Position numbers and translations under genes: made by a program
Notes under the pieces: generated by a model
Database searches by the model: none
What the model was told of the DNA's origin: nothing
The model's input: the letters and a program-made list of their open reading frames with translations, nothing else
NCBI GenBank assembly: GCA_000827495.1
Contig: KN817595.1
Location: 124,001 to 188,000 of the forward strand
Direction of reading: 5' to 3'
From: Hypholoma sublateritium FD-334 SS-4
Taxonomy: Eukaryota; Basidiomycota; Agaricomycetes; Agaricales; Strophariaceae
Length of the DNA stretch: 64,000 nucleotides
Shown: in pieces, positions 60,383-64,000 of the stretch
How the letters are laid out: the number at the start of each line of letters is the position of its first letter
Numbering within the stretch: position 1 is the first letter of the stretch

Positions 60383-61808
60383 CTACGCTGGCGGGGTTGC
60401 ACCAGAAACTACATCATCGACATGCTGTTGCCATTCATTGCCAACAATGTTCCCTATCTCGTAGTCATCACTTGCCCCATATGCGGCTCGATCAGCCTGC
60501 AGAATGGCCTTGAATGCTCTGAGAAAATAATGTGGGTCCACGAAGTTGGTGAAAAGAAGTAAATCACAATTCACCTTATGATTTTGGTTTGATCAGATCC
60601 TGCAACTTTCCGTATGTATCCAAGACGGGCGTCAATCAGATTCCAATATTTTTCACTGCCTGAGCACTCCTGGTGTATTGCCCTCTGATACCACAGTCAT
60701 TCAGATACTAACTTCATAGATGCAAAATGAATACAATACTGACCATGAGGGCAACACGAGAACATAACTGTATGGTTACACGACACGGTGTCCCGTGTAC
60801 AATGATCTGCGAGAGAGCAAAGATGTTGAGACCACCGTCTGCGATACTATCTCTTATCTATATAAGATAAGCAGGTAAATAGTGATTCGGTACCATAAGG
60901 AGTATTACATGTACGGCCTTCTTGACTTTAGCACGAGTTTGGGTCAGCGAGTAGCTTACTGCCGTTGATATCTTCTCCCAGTTGCTTAGGTCATGCTCAA
61001 TACCTATAGGCAAGTCAAAGCGATAGCGCTTCAAGATATTCTATGTCAGTAGAAAGATGATTCAGTGAATCAAAGAAATATTAGATGGAGGGTTGTATAC
61101 TTGCAAGTATGTGGTTTCGGGGGATATCCCCCTTATAGGCGCTTATTTCAACAGATAGCAGCACCGCTACTGCATAGTTGTTGATATTCGTCTGCCCAAA
61201 ACCAGTGAGCACTGAGAAGTTAGATCAATGAGATGGTCCAATTACATACCTTAAGCTCCTCCGATACTTGATATGGTGGTGTGGCCGATTGGAACGCCTC
61301 TATCTTGTTTTCAATGGATAGAAGGCAAACAAAAATCCTAGCCTGACGGCCCAGCGCTGAGTCCTGAACAATGTGAGATGCAAGTAAAACCATGCAGATT
61401 GAATGAAGGACTTACCAACAGAAAGGCATCAAGCTCTCCACGCTGTTCCGAGCGAATCCGCTTCTGAGTGGCGTAGCGCAAAGACGCAGTGGTTACATTG
61501 CTTGAGGTGGGTGCCAAGACTTGCGATGTCAAGGGGGCTTCAGAGTCTGGTTCTGTGTCAGTACCGTCGTGGGCTTCATTGTCGTCGTCTCGAGTTCTCT
61601 TCCCAAGGGCAGATGTCTCGGGCGCTGGGCTGGATCGTAACATGGCAAGTTCCAATGCTTGCTCTTCAGGCGTAAGAATGAACATAGCTCCCTCTCTGTG
61701 GAGGGGACGAGGTTGGGTCGGAGGGACTGCAGGAGCGGCAGGGGCTGCAGGGGCTGCAGAAGGTGTAGCAGCAGGCAAGGAGTTTGAAGAGGATGTGATG
61801 GTCGCCAT
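60383..61808 (-). CDS. Agaricomycete multi-copy hypothetical protein
   Basis: Minus-strand gene with about six short introns. The N-terminus is low complexity (Ala/Pro-rich, poly-A/P near residues 14-30), then MFILTPEEQALELAMLRSSP, ALGKRTRDDDNEAHDGTDT and LRYATQKRIRSEQRGELDAF. Downstream exons: DSALGRQARIFVCLLSIENK, ATPPYQVSEELK, NNYAVAVLLSVEISAYKGDI, YRFDLPIGIEHDLSNWEKIS, LTQTRAKVKKAVHVILLM, NIFALSQIIVHGTPCRVTIQ, FRAFKAILQADRAAYGASDD and EWQQHVDDVVSG to the stop. I recognise the layout as a hypothetical family repeated across Agaricomycetes, often in transposon-rich regions; function unknown. GKRTRDDD may act as a nuclear signal. Exon order is consistent, but exact splice sites are partly inferred. 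Confidence 0.6.
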
Positions 61809-62415
61809 TGACAGAAAGAGGGAATGGGAAAAACCATTGGTACGTCCCAGCCTTTATATATTCCTAGTCGTTATAGAAGATGACTCGAACAGCCTAATAA
61901 AAATGACTCATGAATATCGCTTTATGTAAATGATCGATGACAGCTGAACTTGACGAACGGATATAAGCGTATTTCTTGTTTCTTTCTACAATCAGGGATT
62001 AGCACCTCCACGACATAACATGTAAAGTAAAAGAACGGTACCACGAATGCAACCTTGGTGTTAGGGAAATGGCAGCAAGGGTCATCGGATGTTGAAAGTG
62101 ACTTGAACAAGGAGTTTGCACCACCGTTGCTTGACGAAAAGAGCTGGCATGGTTGACTCAACATGGCCAACCAGTGTCACGATATGGAGTGCTGGCACTG
62201 AAGCAAGTGTTGCATGCACAGAGTGTCAGCAGCAACACACAGAGAGTTTCGGTGTCGCACAAAGTTCATATGAAAACCTGAAAAATGATACGCACTAATT
62301 CACACAGCAAGCATGTTGCAATGGCGGAGAACTTGTTGATAATTTACCATGTACATTTACATAGAACAACAATTTGGAGCCAGAGAGGGGGGATAAGTTG
62401 ATATATCAATACAGG
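61809..62415. other. Spacer between the two minus-strand genes
   Basis: 5' flank of the hypothetical gene and 3' flank of the deaminase-like gene. Nothing else recognised. Confidence 0.4.
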
Positions 62416-64000
62416 TCAATGTTCCAATCTTTTCGTCATAGCGGGGGCGGTGAAAAATTTTAAACTTCCTGCAGGACCTTCGTTACTATCGACAGAAAGG
62501 GATTGTGATGCCGCGGATGACGAGCGAGGCCGAACAAAATTTTCATCGTCTGTGCTCAGAAGTTCAATCAAGTCTAATCTTAATTGAGCACCAAACGCAA
62601 GATTCATATCTTTCACGATGTTTGGAGGAGTCCACGGTGGAAGGGAGCATCCTGTGATGTTGGGGTGACGGCCTCGTACAAGAAATTTATCCTTGTCAGC
62701 ATTTGTGGTTTTCGCGATGAGGAGGTCCAGAAAATAATAACATGCTGGACAACAACGTTTAGAAACTCCAATGACTCGACTATAACCCTGTACGCAAGTA
62801 TAATGAGATTCTGATGATAGAAAGAGTGACAAAAGGATGATCTACCTTCAATTCGTCCAACAAATCTTGGCTCACAAGACCACCAATGTTTGTGCCACTT
62901 TTTGTGTAGTTCTCCAGCAGGCTAGCTAGATATGCCTCACAGTGAAGGGTCCCCGTAAACGTTGGCCGGTCAATATCAAGGAAGAAATGATCACAAGCAT
63001 CCAATTCGGGGAATTGATCGAAGATTTGCTGGATAAGATTGCTGATAATGGTGTCGGTTGCATTGTTGGCGATGTACAGGTATGTTCGATTGCTTGATGT
63101 AGACTGACGTTTGAGAAGAAGACTGCGGAGGTTAGCCAAGTCTTTGTAAAGCACAAACTTGCGTGGAGACTCTTGTCTTTCGAGTTCGGCCTGAATTCCC
63201 ATTCTGGCCACGGCAGCGTTGAGATATTCCAACAAGCCCTGATTCTTCCATGTCTCCCGCAGAGCACAAGCGTATCCACGGTATAATTTCGCTGAGAGAG
63301 CCTCTTTTACGGCAAGGGTAAGCTGTTCCTTTATCTGGGCATTGGTCATGGTGGAAGATAAGGCGGTGGCTGGGAATATTTCACTGTTGTCGAAGAGATC
63401 CGCCCATGGGAGTACTTTGCGGCCAGTCGTCAGAGCCAGCAAGATCTTGATACCAATGTCCTTATACATCTTTCAGAAGGTGGGGCTATCGACAAAGGTG
63501 ACACATATCTCGATAGCGTCAAATTGGATGATCATGAGGAGGACCCATGTTGCACACATTTTGGCCAATAACCCCTCATGGCAGAAGATACGACCATCGT
63601 CAAGCCGAATGGCCTCAAGTTCATCATCATGATTTTCGCTATCCTGCTCTGCCGAGTCGTCAGAGGGTAAACTGGCTATAACTGGTGCATGGATAAAAGT
63701 TGTAAGGCAATGTTCAATGTTTGCTAGGTGCATCCGGAGGGCCATGCTTCTGGCTATCCTCATGAGGACAAACACGAATAACCGGCCTTTGATAACTAGT
63801 TTATAGAACGTGTCTTTGTTGAAAGCCTGTTTGAGTTCCGCAGTCGGCTGGCTCATGGCGGACAATTCTGAAAGGATTTTACGATAGCCTTTCAGAATTT
63901 CAAGTAATAGGCGATGGAATTCCTGGTAAGTGGAGGGGTTGTAAAGTTGAACAGTCTTCCCGTTGGAAAAATCCTGGGCGGCTTGGATCAAGTTTGGAAT
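62416..64000 (-). pseudogene. Nucleic-acid-deaminase-fold protein (OTT_1508-like), partial at the right edge, one in-frame stop
   Basis: The frame is open from the window edge (64000) and so is incomplete at the 5' end. N-terminal helical part: FHRLLLEILKGYRKILSELS, IKGRLFVFVLMRIARSMALR. A TGA at 63475-63473 interrupts DSPTF and KMYKDIGIK, where an Arg would fit; one C-to-T change explains it. Then HFFLDIDRPTFTGTLHCEAY gives the His-Cys-Glu zinc/proton-shuttle motif (62944-62936), and after an intron (62845-62788) GVSKRCCPACYYFLDLL gives the Cys-x2-Cys zinc pair. HxE plus CxxC is the deaminase-fold signature, and the spacing suits the fungal OTT_1508-like deaminases expanded in Agaricomycetes. 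The substrate is unknown. The C-terminus is a Ser-rich tail to the stop at 62416. Confidence 0.65.

Overview
The window comes from a mushroom-forming basidiomycete (Agaricomycetes). Evidence: many spliceosomal introns of about 50-70 nt; Plavaka and KDZ-type transposon genes with their TET/JBP-like dioxygenase and divergent HMG-box partners; several protein families known as expanded in Agaricomycetes; and three ordinary fungal housekeeping genes. All functional calls come from reading motifs; no search was run.

Layout. (1) 0-26.7 kb is an accessory, transposon-rich arm: a 2OG-dioxygenase-like gene (87-1794), two tandem arrays (1.87-3.23 kb), a small nuclear-type hypothetical gene (minus strand, 4.85-5.55 kb), a KDZ-type HMG gene (6.03-9.70 kb) split by an 891-bp hAT-like insertion, a Plavaka element carrying a TET/JBP-like dioxygenase and accessory genes (10.3-17.7 kb), a 2-kb GC-rich island beginning exactly at the transposase stop codon, a second Plavaka remnant, a decayed Agaricomycete-specific gene (20.6-23.2 kb) and three inverted-repeat elements (23.8-26.7 kb). 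(2) 27.2-38.9 kb is a conserved core island, all on the minus strand: a VAP/Scs2 MSP-domain protein, a full-length ABCB transporter and a Ypk1/Gad8-type AGC kinase. (3) 39.4-45.7 kb holds two decaying MYND-type gene copies, a TA-flanked inverted-repeat element with an assembly gap, and a HET-domain gene. (4) 46.0-59.1 kb is the most unusual part: seven paralogous two-exon genes, all on the plus strand, with a shared upstream motif, a shared terminal exon after a phase-0 intron, and highly variable charged, Ala-rich helical middles. Two copies are intact; the others carry nonsense codons or frameshifts. (5) 60.4-64.0 kb, minus strand: an Agaricomycete hypothetical gene and a nucleic-acid-deaminase-fold gene (OTT_1508-like) that runs off the right edge.

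How the parts relate. The left arm and the right end are dominated by transposon genes and lineage-expanded families around a short syntenic core. Many disruptions in the accessory genes look like C-to-T or G-to-A changes (CGA to TGA, CAG to TAG, TGG to TGA), as expected of methyl-C decay or a RIP-like process. The tandem family next to a HET-domain gene looks like a birth-and-death locus; its function is unknown.
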